Below the pieces are notes generated by a model. It had not been told where the DNA came from. It did not search any database and saw only the letters and a program-made list of their open reading frames with translations. A stretch of 64,000 bases of DNA. Source: Pseudonocardia sp. MH-G8. GTDB taxonomy: Bacteria; Actinomycetota; Actinomycetes; Mycobacteriales; Pseudonocardiaceae. The DNA lies in the NCBI RefSeq assembly GCF_002262885.1, contig NZ_NKYF01000007.1, positions 62,001 to 126,000 of the forward strand, read 5' to 3'. This document shows positions 19,794-27,992 of the stretch, piece by piece; position 1 is the first letter of the stretch, and each line of letters opens with the position of its first letter. A program made the translations under genes and the position numbers.

Positions 19794-20309
19794 ATGACAC
19801 TGTCATATGAAGTTCCGAACGCCGATGCCGCCCTGCGCCGCTTGAACGACCGAGCCGAGATCGGCGATGTCCAGCTCCGGTACGCCACGGGCACCGACTC
19901 CCACGACTGGGAGCTGTTCCGTAGCTGCTTCACCGACGAGGTCGAGATCGACTTCAGCGACGGCTTCGGTCAGCCCGTCGTCCGCGTGAGCGCCGACGAC
20001 TGGGTGCAGGGCACCGCACCGAGGATGGAGTCCTTCACCGCGACCCAGCACATGATGACCAACCTCGTGATCACGTTCGACGGCGACGACTTCGCGACCT
20101 GCGTCGCCTACGTCCGGGCCAGCCACCACCTCCCGAACAGCACCGGCGACAGCGACCAGACCGTGCACGGGTACTACACCAACCGCTTCGAACGCACCCC
20201 CAGCGGCTGGCGCATCGCCGCGGTCAAGCTGACAGCCCGGTGGATGACCGGGAACTTCGGCATCTTCCAGGCCGCCCTCACACCCGCGGACGTCCCCCTC
20301 CAGCGCTGA
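19794..20309 (+). CDS. SnoaL-like / NTF2-fold protein
   Basis: A 171-residue member of the SnoaL_4 group, with the opening helix RLNDRAEIGDVQLRYATGTD and the HDWELFRSCFTDEVEIDFSD segment characteristic of the fold. These small alpha+beta barrels act as hydratases, dehydratases or isomerases, or only bind ligands; no activity can be read. The ATG at 19794 fits the fold; the TTG at 19758 would place the operator inside the coding region. It lies 47 bases upstream of an SDR, with which it probably forms an operon under the divergent TetR. Confidence 0.8.
   Translation: MTLSYEVPNADAALRRLNDRAEIGDVQLRYATGTDSHDWELFRSCFTDEVEIDFSDGFGQPVVRVSADDWVQGTAPRMESFTATQHMMTNLVITFDGDDFATCVAYVRASHHLPNSTGDSDQTVHGYYTNRFERTPSGWRIAAVKLTARWMTGNFGIFQAALTPADVPLQR
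19795..19805. promoter_or_regulatory. TetR operator candidate 2 (TGACANTGTCA)
   Basis: TGACACTGTCA, extended to the 13-base palindrome ATGACACTGTCAT, overlaps the start codon of the SnoaL-like gene. A repressor bound here would block transcription or initiation of that gene. Confidence 0.7.
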
Positions 20310-20356
20310 GCGGGTCCGTTCCCTCGCCTGCGAATCAACCCCGGCAGGAGACATCG

Positions 20357-21313
20357 ATGCCTACCGCAGAACCACAGCGACTCCCGCCCGACCTCACGGG
20401 CCGCACCGTCGTCGTCACCGGCACGACCTCCGGCCTCGGCCTCGCTCTCTCCGCCGCGCTGGCCGGGGCCGGCGCACGGGTCCTGATGACCGTCCGGGAC
20501 GCCGAGCGCGGGGAAGCGGCCGTCGAACAGGTGCGGGCCGGGATCGACGGGCCGGGCTCGGCGGAGGCCGTACTGCTCGACCTGGCCGACCTGGCCTCGG
20601 TGCGCGCCGCCGCTGCGGACATCAGGTCACGCACCGAGGACGAGGTCGACGTGCTCATCAACAACGCCGCGGTGTCGTTGGGCCCGCACAACCGGACCCG
20701 CGACGGGTTCGAGCTGCAGATGGGGACCAACCACTTCGGGCCGGCCGCGCTGACCTGGCTGCTGATGCCGGCGCTTCGGGCGGCCGGAAGATCCGAGATG
20801 CCTTCCCGGGTGGTGACGACGTCGAGCCTCGGTCACCGCTCGGGCGGGCTCGACCTCGCTGACCTGCGCTGGGAGCGTCGGCGGTACTCGCCCACGCTGG
20901 CCTACGGGGCGTCGAAGCTCGCGAACCTGCTGTTTGCCGCGGAGCTCGACCGACAGTTGCGACTCACCGGTGACCCCGTCCTGTCGGTCGCCGCACACCC
21001 GGGACTGACGGCATCGGCGCTGCTCGACAACGCTCTGGCGCGCGGGAGCACGTGGAGGGCCCGCCTGCTCGTGCTGCCGGACCGCTGGCTCTCCCAGCCG
21101 GTCGCGGCCGGAATCCTGCCCCAGCTCCTCGCGGCCACCGGGCCGGTCCGCGGCGGCGACTACCTGGGCCCCACCGGCCCCTTCGAGATCCGTGGCCCGG
21201 CCGGTCCGGCGCGCCGGTCGGCGACTGCGCAGGACCAGCTGCTCGCGCGCGAGTTGTGGCAGGTCACGGCTGCCGCCACCGAAATCGGGCCGGACCCCGG
21301 CCCGCACGGCTGA
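20357..21313 (+). CDS. SDR oxidoreductase (retinol-dehydrogenase-like)
   Basis: A 318-residue short-chain dehydrogenase with the NADP loop TGTTSGLG, the NNAA motif, a catalytic Ser in TTSSLGHRS and YGASK. The extended C-terminus and the LASVRAAAADIRSR region resemble retinol- or protochlorophyllide-reductase-type SDRs. The ATG follows CAGGAG. Together with the SnoaL-like protein it is probably induced when the TetR releases, perhaps acting on the same ligand. Confidence 0.88.
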   Translation: MPTAEPQRLPPDLTGRTVVVTGTTSGLGLALSAALAGAGARVLMTVRDAERGEAAVEQVRAGIDGPGSAEAVLLDLADLASVRAAAADIRSRTEDEVDVLINNAAVSLGPHNRTRDGFELQMGTNHFGPAALTWLLMPALRAAGRSEMPSRVVTTSSLGHRSGGLDLADLRWERRRYSPTLAYGASKLANLLFAAELDRQLRLTGDPVLSVAAHPGLTASALLDNALARGSTWRARLLVLPDRWLSQPVAAGILPQLLAATGPVRGGDYLGPTGPFEIRGPAGPARRSATAQDQLLARELWQVTAAATEIGPDPGPHG

Positions 21314-21405
21314 GCCTCACCGCACCGGTGCCGTGAGATCGCGCGCACGCGGGCTCAGGTCCCGGAGTAGGGCGTTCCAGGGAGGAGTGGCGGCCCAGCC
21401 CGACC

Positions 21406-22047
21406 TCACGAGCGCTGCAGGGTCGGCGGTCCCGACACTCCGAACCACCGGTCGAGCTCATCGAGGACGTTCTCCACGATCGGGGACAGCTCGTCGGCGA
21501 TGGTGTCCTGGCTCTCGCCGTCGCGGGTCCGCCTGCCGGCCTCGCCGATGATGATCTGGAACACGCCGGCCAGCGCGATCCCCTGCAGTCGGGCGATCTC
21601 CGGCCGGACGGGGGTGGTGTCGGCGATGGCGCCGGCGAGGGCGGTGGCCTGGCGGTCCGTCAGCTCCAGCGCCAGTCGGTGGACGGTGGGACTGATGGCC
21701 GCCAGGTGGCCGAGCTCGCCGTGCCAGATGTCGGGTGGGATGCGGCGGATCCCCGCGACGGACTCGAGGACGAAGGCACGGATCGCGGCCGCCGGCGTCG
21801 TGTCCGGTGGGCGGGCGCGGATCAGGTCGCCGAGTCGGTCCTGGATCTGCTCGTCGCGATCGGTGACCAGGTGCTCCTTGGTCCGGAAGTAGTTGTAGAC
21901 CGTCTGCTCGGCGACTTCGGCCTCGCGAGCCACGTCACTGACGGCGACCTGCTCGTAGCCCTGCTCGGCGAACAGGCGGGCTGCGGTGTCGGCGATGAGG
22001 CGACGGGTACGCGCCTTCTTGCGTTCGCGTAGTCCGGGGCTGGTCAT
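21406..22047 (-). CDS. TetR family regulator
   Basis: A 213-residue regulator with a clear HTH (QVAVSDVAREAEVAEQTVYN then YFRTKEHLV, about residues 35-62). It is divergently oriented to an NmrA-like oxidoreductase, which it probably represses; the 104-base gap contains a good plus-strand -10 hexamer TATGAT at 22082-22087. The ligand domain gives no clue to the inducer. Confidence 0.85.
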   Translation of the reverse strand: MTSPGLRERKKARTRRLIADTAARLFAEQGYEQVAVSDVAREAEVAEQTVYNYFRTKEHLVTDRDEQIQDRLGDLIRARPPDTTPAAAIRAFVLESVAGIRRIPPDIWHGELGHLAAISPTVHRLALELTDRQATALAGAIADTTPVRPEIARLQGIALAGVFQIIIGEAGRRTRDGESQDTIADELSPIVENVLDELDRWFGVSGPPTLQRS

Positions 22048-22081
22048 CGCCGGAGGCTAGCAACTTTCCTGGACATGGCGC

Positions 22082-22087
22082 TATGAT
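22082..22087 (+). promoter_or_regulatory. Candidate -10 box
   Basis: TATGAT lies 65 bases upstream of the NmrA-like start, between the divergent TetR and oxidoreductase. No good -35 hexamer is visible at normal spacing, so the promoter call is tentative. Confidence 0.35.
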
Positions 22088-22151
22088 TGGGGTGCACCAC
22101 AAAATTAGATCGAGCACCGGTGGTCGACAGGACGATGGGGGAGTGCACGCG

Positions 22152-22994
22152 ATGATCTTGGTCACGACCGCTGGCAAGGTGGGTACGGAGGTGGCTCGGC
22201 TGCTCGCCGATCGGGGGAAACCGGTGCGGGTCCTGGTTCGCGACCCGGGGAAGGTGACCGCGCCGGCGAGGTCGGGGGTGGAGGTCGCGACGGGCGACCT
22301 GGACGATCCCGCGTCCGTCGACGTGGCGATGCGCGGTGTCTCCTCGGTGGTGTTGGTCAGCCCGGCGATCCCCGTCCAGGAGATCAACGTCGTCGAGAGT
22401 GCGGTCCGGGCAGGGGCCGGGCACGTCGTGAAGATCACCAGCAAGGCGTCGGTGGACTCACCGATCGCCCGGCGGCGGGATCAGGCCGAGATCGAGAACC
22501 GGCTGATCGCGTCCGGGCTGGGCCATACGCTGTTGCGGAACAACGCCTACATGCAGAACTTCTTCATGTCGGCCCCGTCGATCGTGCGGACGAGCAGATT
22601 CGGCTCGGCAGCCGGCGACGGTCGTCTCGGCATGGTCGACACTCGTGATGTCGCTGCCGTTGCCGCCGAGATCGCGGCGGCGCCCGCTGCGCACGCGGGC
22701 AGGACGTACTGGCCCACCGGCCCCGAGTCGATCTCGTTCGCGGATGCCGCGGAGGTGCTCTCGAAGGTGCTCGGGCGGACGATCGGGTTCGACCCGCTGA
22801 CGGTCGAGGAGCAGGCACGAGCACTGATCGAGGTCGGCCTACCCGAGGGCCTGGCGGCGATGAACGCGCAGGCAGTGGGCTTGTTCGCCGAAGGTGACTG
22901 CGACTACGTCACCGACGACGTGCCCGCGGTGGTCGGCAGGCCGGCGCGGAGCTTCGAACAGTTCGTCGCCGACCACGCCGCGGTCTTCTCGTGA
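22152..22994 (+). CDS. NmrA-like NAD(P)-binding protein
   Basis: A 280-residue atypical SDR with a Rossmann start ILVTTAGKVGTEVARLLADRG and the VRVLVRDPGKV segment seen in NmrA/QOR2-type proteins. Members are quinone oxidoreductases or redox sensors that discriminate NAD from NADP. The ATG at 22152 has GGGGGAG eight bases upstream; the longer frame from 22083 lacks such a site. It overlaps the following truncated gene as GTGA and is likely controlled by the divergent TetR. Confidence 0.82.
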   Translation: MILVTTAGKVGTEVARLLADRGKPVRVLVRDPGKVTAPARSGVEVATGDLDDPASVDVAMRGVSSVVLVSPAIPVQEINVVESAVRAGAGHVVKITSKASVDSPIARRRDQAEIENRLIASGLGHTLLRNNAYMQNFFMSAPSIVRTSRFGSAAGDGRLGMVDTRDVAAVAAEIAAAPAAHAGRTYWPTGPESISFADAAEVLSKVLGRTIGFDPLTVEEQARALIEVGLPEGLAAMNAQAVGLFAEGDCDYVTDDVPAVVGRPARSFEQFVADHAAVFS

Positions 22995-23130
22995 CCCGCA
23001 GGCCGGCCACGTACGCCGTCACCGGAGCTTCGGGTCGGCTGGGGCGCCTCGCGGTCCAGGAGCTCATGAGACGTGGTGTGCCGGGCTCGGACGTCGTCGC
23101 CGTCGTGCGCACGCCGAGCAAGGTTTCGCC
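22991..23130 (+). pseudogene. Truncated NmrA-like gene (N-terminal stub)
   Basis: A GTG overlapping the previous stop begins YAVTGASGRLGRLAVQELMR and VVAVVRTPSKVS, a second NmrA/QOR2 N-terminus of about 43 residues. After about base 23125 homology stops and the frame runs on through unrelated sequence to 23572. The rest of the gene has been deleted or replaced. Confidence 0.7.
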
Positions 23131-23510
23131 GGCGGTGTCGGCGCGCGTTGCAGAGGTTCTACTGCCTCCACAGCTCGCGCAGCGCCATGGCGACGCGCGC
23201 AGGTTCGGACTGGTGCGAGGCGTCCAGGTGGGCTCGGCAGATGCGCCGCCGGTACGTACCGGCCGGGGAATGACGGTCTCTGTGCGCCGCGGGCCGATGT
23301 CGCGAGCACGCCGTGAACGAGCCGCGGGCAGAAAAGGTGATCACTCCTCGGCCAGTCGTATCGCATGCTCGGTGGCCTGCTGCGGGGGACCGAATCGGCG
23401 CCGCCCTGTGCGGAAGCGCGCTTCCGCCTTCCTCGGTGCTCCTGCACGGCACGACGTGAGACGGTTGAGTTGCGTTGTTCTGCCACGGGATCATGTAGTC
23501 ATCCACGAGG
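23131..23510. other. Gene-free stretch after the NmrA stub
   Basis: No convincing gene. A minus-strand frame ending at 23159 closes with ARVAMALRELWRQ, which looks like a genuine protein C-terminus (alpha/beta hydrolases often end similarly), but the upstream part of that frame has no recognisable fold. This may be the far side of the deletion that truncated the NmrA-like gene. Confidence 0.4.
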
Positions 23511-23999
23511 ATGGTGGAGATGGGCGACCGTGTTGTTGCGACACCAGCGGCCCGTCGGGCAATGGCTCGTGAGCGTCAGAAAGATCTCTATGGCGCTTCG
23601 TTGCAAAGCCTCGTTCGCGGCCTCGCCGAGGACTACGGGATCAGCCAGGCGCGTCTGGCACGAGTGCTCGGGGTCAGCCCTGCGATGCTGTCTCAGCTGG
23701 TCTCCGGGGAGCGCATCAAGATCGGGGACCCGGTCGCGAGCGCTCGTCTGATGGTTCTCGACCAGCGTCGTGCGCTCGTCCGCGGCCTGGAGGTTCGGCG
23801 TGCCGAGGAGATCCTCGACGAGGTTGCTCGTATCCGGGAGCCATGGCCTCGAGGTGGGAGAACGGGCTCCACGGCGATTGACGACTTGCGCGAGATTGCT
23901 GACGCGGAACAACTCGAGGCGGCGGCGGTCAAGCTGGACGATGACTTCCCTCGGCTCGCCGAGTTCCTGCGACGAGCCGCTCACGACCGGTCGGCGTGA
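23511..23999 (+). CDS. HTH (XRE-like) DNA-binding protein
   Basis: A 162-residue protein whose segment GISQARLARVLGVSPAMLSQLVSGERIKIG (about residues 42-72) is a Cro/CI-type helix-turn-helix. The C-terminal 80 residues are charged and helical, without a known ligand domain. ATGs at 23511 and 23520 are both possible; neither has a well-spaced ribosome site. It is isolated, with no obvious target site nearby. Confidence 0.7.
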   Translation: MVEMGDRVVATPAARRAMARERQKDLYGASLQSLVRGLAEDYGISQARLARVLGVSPAMLSQLVSGERIKIGDPVASARLMVLDQRRALVRGLEVRRAEEILDEVARIREPWPRGGRTGSTAIDDLREIADAEQLEAAAVKLDDDFPRLAEFLRRAAHDRSA

Positions 24000-24260
24000 A
24001 GCTCCGCGGCGACGTGGGTGGGCCGTCGTGGGGGACTTGAGCGCCGGCGAACCGACCGGTACAACGAACTCGAACGAAACTGGTTCAGGTCGGTGGACCG
24101 GTCCAGAGCTAGGGTCGCTCGCGTGCAGTCCTGGAGCTCGATCTGCACGTCCCTCGCCCATGCCCGCTCATCGCGGCCAGGGGGCTCGACCATTCCATCG
24201 CGCTAGCTCTGAACAGGCAGTCATCGCGTTGGTTCCGATGCTTCGGCCACGGAGGTACCA

Positions 24261-25178
24261 GTGAAGGCGATCGTTGCGACGGATCGGGCCGCGGAAGCAG
24301 CCGGGATCACACTCGCGGAGCGGCCCGAGCCGACGCCGGCGATCAACGACGTCGTCGTTGAAGTCCATGCGTCGGGGTTCGTTCCTGCGGAGTGGGAGTG
24401 GCCCTCGACGTGGGTCGATCGCCTCGGTCACGATCGAGCCCAGGCGATCATCGGCCACGAGTTCGCCGGAGTCGTCTCCTCTCTCGGCTACGGCACGACG
24501 GGATTCTCGCCGGGGCAGCGGGTGTTCGGGATCACGGACTGGCACCGCGAGGGAACCCTGGCCGAGTACGCGGCTGTGGAGGCACGCAACCTCGCGCCGC
24601 TGCCGGGGGACGTCGGCTTCACGGTGGGTGCGAGTCTGCCGATCTCCGGCCTGACCGCGTGGCAGGGCCTGTTCCGGCACGGCCGTCTTCAGGCGGGGCA
24701 GAGCGTCCTCGCGCACGGCGCCGCCGGCGCGGTCGGGTCTGTGGTGACACAGCTCGCCCGGGAGTTCGGCGCCTACGTCATCGGGACCGGGCGGGCGGCG
24801 GACCGCCGAGCGGCGCTCGACTTCGGCGCGAACGAGTTCCTCGACCTCGGCCACGAGGATCTTGGCGACATCGGCGGGGTCGACCTGGTCTTCGATGTCA
24901 TCGGCGGGGACGTCCAAAGGCTCTCGGCGGGCATCATCCGGCCTGGCGGGACGCTGGTGTCGGTTGTCGGGCCCGTTGAGGCTCGCCCTGCCGAGGGCCT
25001 CGCGATCGACTTCGTCGTCGAGTCCGTCCCGAGTCAGCTGGTGGAGATCGTCGACCGGGTGCGGGACGGGCGCCTCCGCACGCACATCGGAACCGTCGCG
25101 ACCCTCGACGACGCCGTCCCTGCGCTGAACCCGACCGAGCGGCGCAAGGGCAAGACGGTCGTCCGCGTGCGCCCCTGA
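24261..25178 (+). CDS. NADPH:quinone-type medium-chain oxidoreductase
   Basis: A 305-residue zinc-independent MDR-family enzyme: GroES-like N-terminus with GHEFAGVVSSLG, then a Rossmann fold with AHGAAGAVGSVVTQLA (about residues 152-168) and a C-terminal RRKGKTVVRV. Members reduce quinones or enones with NADPH. A ribosome site (GGAGGTACC) precedes the ATG. The neighbouring genes are unrelated. Confidence 0.85.
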   Translation: MKAIVATDRAAEAAGITLAERPEPTPAINDVVVEVHASGFVPAEWEWPSTWVDRLGHDRAQAIIGHEFAGVVSSLGYGTTGFSPGQRVFGITDWHREGTLAEYAAVEARNLAPLPGDVGFTVGASLPISGLTAWQGLFRHGRLQAGQSVLAHGAAGAVGSVVTQLAREFGAYVIGTGRAADRRAALDFGANEFLDLGHEDLGDIGGVDLVFDVIGGDVQRLSAGIIRPGGTLVSVVGPVEARPAEGLAIDFVVESVPSQLVEIVDRVRDGRLRTHIGTVATLDDAVPALNPTERRKGKTVVRVRP

Positions 25179-25205
25179 GCACTGCCCGAGTACTAGGGCC
25201 GAGTA

Positions 25206-27107
25206 CTAGGGCCGCCCCTGCGGTTCCGCGCGCATCGAGCCGTGCAACTGCAGGGCCAGCTGCATCTCGAGGACGCTGGGCGGGGCGCGCCATCCCGCCC
25301 CGCCCAGCACGTGGTCGATCCGCTCCAGGCGCTGGTAGACGGTGTTCACGTGCACGCCGAGTTCGTCGGCGGTCGCCTGCGCGTTCTGGCTGTGCGCGAA
25401 GTAGCGGTCCGCGGTCTCGACGAGCTGCGCCTCGTGGTCGCGGTCGTACCGCAGGAGCGGTCCGAGCGCGCGTTCCCGCAGGCGGTGCACGTGCTCGGGG
25501 GTGGCGTTCTCGAGCACGCGGCCGAGCACGCCCAGCTCGGCGATGTCGGCGCCCTCCCCGGCGCGGCCCAGCGCGACGAGCAGGCGCTGGCACCGGCCGG
25601 CCGCCCGGTGCTGGCGCCGGGTCTCGGCGGGGGAACCGGCGGGACCGGCGCCGCCCGCGGTCACCGTGCGTCCGGTCGCGACGGACAGCTGCGCCGCGGC
25701 CGCCCGGGCCGCTGTGGCGGGGGTGGAGCCGGGCAGCAGGAGGACGGGGTGGCCCGCGTGCTCGCCTGCGATGCCGCCTGCGCGGGCGGCGTGCGCGGTC
25801 GCCGCGGCGAGGAGCGCGCGCCTCGGCAGGCCGGGGGCGGCGAGCACGACGACGGTGTGCGGCTGTTCCAGCACGTGCACGCCGAGGCGGTCGGCCCGGC
25901 GCCGCAGCGTCGCCGGGTCGGGTGGCCGCTCGGCCAGCAGGTCCTCGACCAGCTCGGCCCGCAGCTCGTGGCCGATCATCGAGGTGCGGCGCTCCATGAG
26001 CATCAGGAGCGCGGCGGTCTGCGCGGCGCGCTCGAGGGTGCGGGCGTCGGTGTCCGGGTCCGGCCCGGTGGCGGCCCTGGCGAACAGGAGCCGGCCGAAG
26101 ATCTCCGCACCGGCCCGCACCTCGGCCGCCCGCACCTGCTCGGGGCGCGCCGTCGGCAGGTCCTCCGGGCGGAGGCCGGCGCCCACGCGCGCACCGGAGA
26201 GGACGGCGCCCGTGCTCGCGACGAGCGCCACCGTGCCGCCCAGGATCCGGGCCAGGGTGCGGGTGAACTCGGGCAGGCCGACGCGGGTGAGCGCCATCGG
26301 CATGAGCTGCTCGTGCGCGGTGCTCGCGCGCTCGAGCGCCGCGCGTTGGGCGCGCAGGCGGGTGTTCGCCTCGCGGAGCTGCGCCGAGGACGCCTGCACC
26401 TGCTCGAACAGCCGCGCATTCTCGATCACGATCGCCGCGTGGCCGGCGAGGGAGGTCAGCATCGAGATCTCGGCCTGTTCGAAGGTGCGCTCGCGGCGGT
26501 TGGCCGCGAAGAGCGCGCCGACGACCGTCGTCCCGCGCTTGATCGGGACGCCCGCGATGCTGACGATGCCGTCCCGGGCGACGGCCTCCTCGACCCGCGG
26601 GTCCCGGCGCACCCGCGGGTCCGTGCGGTAGTTCGCCGTGGCCAGCGGCTGCCCGGTCCCGATCACGTGGCCGCCGACGCCGAAGCCCGCCCGCTGGCGG
26701 ATGTGGCGGATCCCCTCGGTGCGCGTCCCCGCCGTCACGCGCATGACGGCGTCGCCCGACTCGCCGTCGACGAGTGCGATGTAGCTCGAGTCGCAGGCGA
26801 GCAGCCGTCGCGAGCGGTCCACGAGCGCCGTGAGCACCGCGTCGCTGCTCTGCAGGGACGTGAGGTCGCGCGCGGTGCCGTACAGCGCGTGCGCCTCCCG
26901 CTCCCGTCGGTCCCGGTGGTCGAGCAGGGCGCGGATGCGCCGGGCGTCGGCCAGCGCCGGCGCCGCGGCCGACGGGTCGTGCCGGGCGCAGGCGAGGAGG
27001 GCGTCCAGCTCGGCGGTGGGGGCCTCGTCGGCCAGGAGCTGCAGGACGCGCGACAGCAGGTGCGCGCTCGCGGCGGAGCGGGTCGGCGCCTCGGCGGTGA
27101 GGGACAT
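25206..27107 (-). CDS. GAF-domain PucR/CdaR-type transcriptional regulator (paralogue 1)
   Basis: A 633-residue regulator with a helical N-terminus, a GAF sensor domain (about residues 85-235, with GVGGHVIGTGQPLA and IAGVPIKRGTTVVGALF), a linker helix, a variable middle domain, and a C-terminal PucR HTH (QATADELGVHVNTVYQRLER, near residue 595). The start at 27107 has GGAGG at good spacing. It is a paralogue of 27993-29924, and the two flank a single SDR gene. Such regulators usually activate the adjacent catabolic genes on binding a small molecule. Confidence 0.87.
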   Translation of the reverse strand: MSLTAEAPTRSAASAHLLSRVLQLLADEAPTAELDALLACARHDPSAAAPALADARRIRALLDHRDRREREAHALYGTARDLTSLQSSDAVLTALVDRSRRLLACDSSYIALVDGESGDAVMRVTAGTRTEGIRHIRQRAGFGVGGHVIGTGQPLATANYRTDPRVRRDPRVEEAVARDGIVSIAGVPIKRGTTVVGALFAANRRERTFEQAEISMLTSLAGHAAIVIENARLFEQVQASSAQLREANTRLRAQRAALERASTAHEQLMPMALTRVGLPEFTRTLARILGGTVALVASTGAVLSGARVGAGLRPEDLPTARPEQVRAAEVRAGAEIFGRLLFARAATGPDPDTDARTLERAAQTAALLMLMERRTSMIGHELRAELVEDLLAERPPDPATLRRRADRLGVHVLEQPHTVVVLAAPGLPRRALLAAATAHAARAGGIAGEHAGHPVLLLPGSTPATAARAAAAQLSVATGRTVTAGGAGPAGSPAETRRQHRAAGRCQRLLVALGRAGEGADIAELGVLGRVLENATPEHVHRLRERALGPLLRYDRDHEAQLVETADRYFAHSQNAQATADELGVHVNTVYQRLERIDHVLGGAGWRAPPSVLEMQLALQLHGSMRAEPQGRP

Positions 27108-27139
27108 CGTCGGCCTCCGGTGGCGTGGGGTGACCGGGG

Positions 27140-27904
27140 TCAGGTGATGGTGAAACCGCCGTCGACGGCCAGCGTCTGGCCGGTGACGTAGCCGCCCGCG
27201 TCGCTCGCCAGGAACACCACGGCGGCCGCGAGCTCCGCGGGATCGCCGACGCGTCCGATCGGCACCCGCTGCAGCTGCCGGTCCAGGTAGCCCGGCTTGT
27301 ACTGGTCGGTCATCTCGGAGGCGAAGAAGCCGGGCGCGAGCGCGTTCACCCGGATGCCGCGCCGCCCGCTCCACTGCTGGGCGAGGTCGCGGGTGAGCCC
27401 GATCAGCCCGGCCTTGCTCGCCGAGTAGGCCGCCTGCGGCAGCTCCGCCGTCGTGAGGCCGAGGACGCTGGAGATGTTGACGATGCTGCTGCCCGGGCCC
27501 ATCACCCGGCCGCAGGCCTGCGCCATCCAGTAGCACCCGTTGAGGTTGAGCTCGACGACCTGCGCGAACTGGGCGACCGTCTCACGCGTGGCGGGGACGG
27601 CCGTGCCGATGCCCGCGTTGTTCACCAGCACGTCGACCCGGCCGAACGCGGCCATCGCGGCGTCGACGAGCGCTTGGCACTCCGGCTGCAGGCTCACATC
27701 GGTGGGGACGACGAGCGCCCGCCGCCCGGCGTCCTCCACGAGCTTGCGGGTGCCCTCGAGGCGGTCTGCGCGCCGCGCGGCCAGCACGACGTCGGCGCCG
27801 GCCTCCGCGAGGCCCTGCGCGAAGGCGACGCCGAGGCCCGACGACGCCCCCGTCACGATGGCGACCCGTCCGTCGAGCGAGAAGTGCTCCAGCAGTCCCG
27901 GCAC
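27140..27904 (-). CDS. SDR oxidoreductase
   Basis: A 254-residue classical SDR with TGASSGLG, NNAG, an active Ser in NISSVLG, YSASK and a C-terminal YVTGQTLAVDGGF. It oxidises or reduces a hydroxyl/keto group with NAD(P). It is 32 bases upstream of the first GAF/PucR gene on the same strand. As the sole enzyme between two regulators it is a good candidate for the first step of the pathway they control. Confidence 0.9.
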   Translation of the reverse strand: MPGLLEHFSLDGRVAIVTGASSGLGVAFAQGLAEAGADVVLAARRADRLEGTRKLVEDAGRRALVVPTDVSLQPECQALVDAAMAAFGRVDVLVNNAGIGTAVPATRETVAQFAQVVELNLNGCYWMAQACGRVMGPGSSIVNISSVLGLTTAELPQAAYSASKAGLIGLTRDLAQQWSGRRGIRVNALAPGFFASEMTDQYKPGYLDRQLQRVPIGRVGDPAELAAAVVFLASDAGGYVTGQTLAVDGGFTIT

Positions 27905-27992
27905 CGGCCCTCCTTGGCAAATGACGATTAGCCGAGACTAGGGACGAGGGTGCCGCGTGGTCAACCACCGCGGCGAGTTCGGTGACTCGGCG

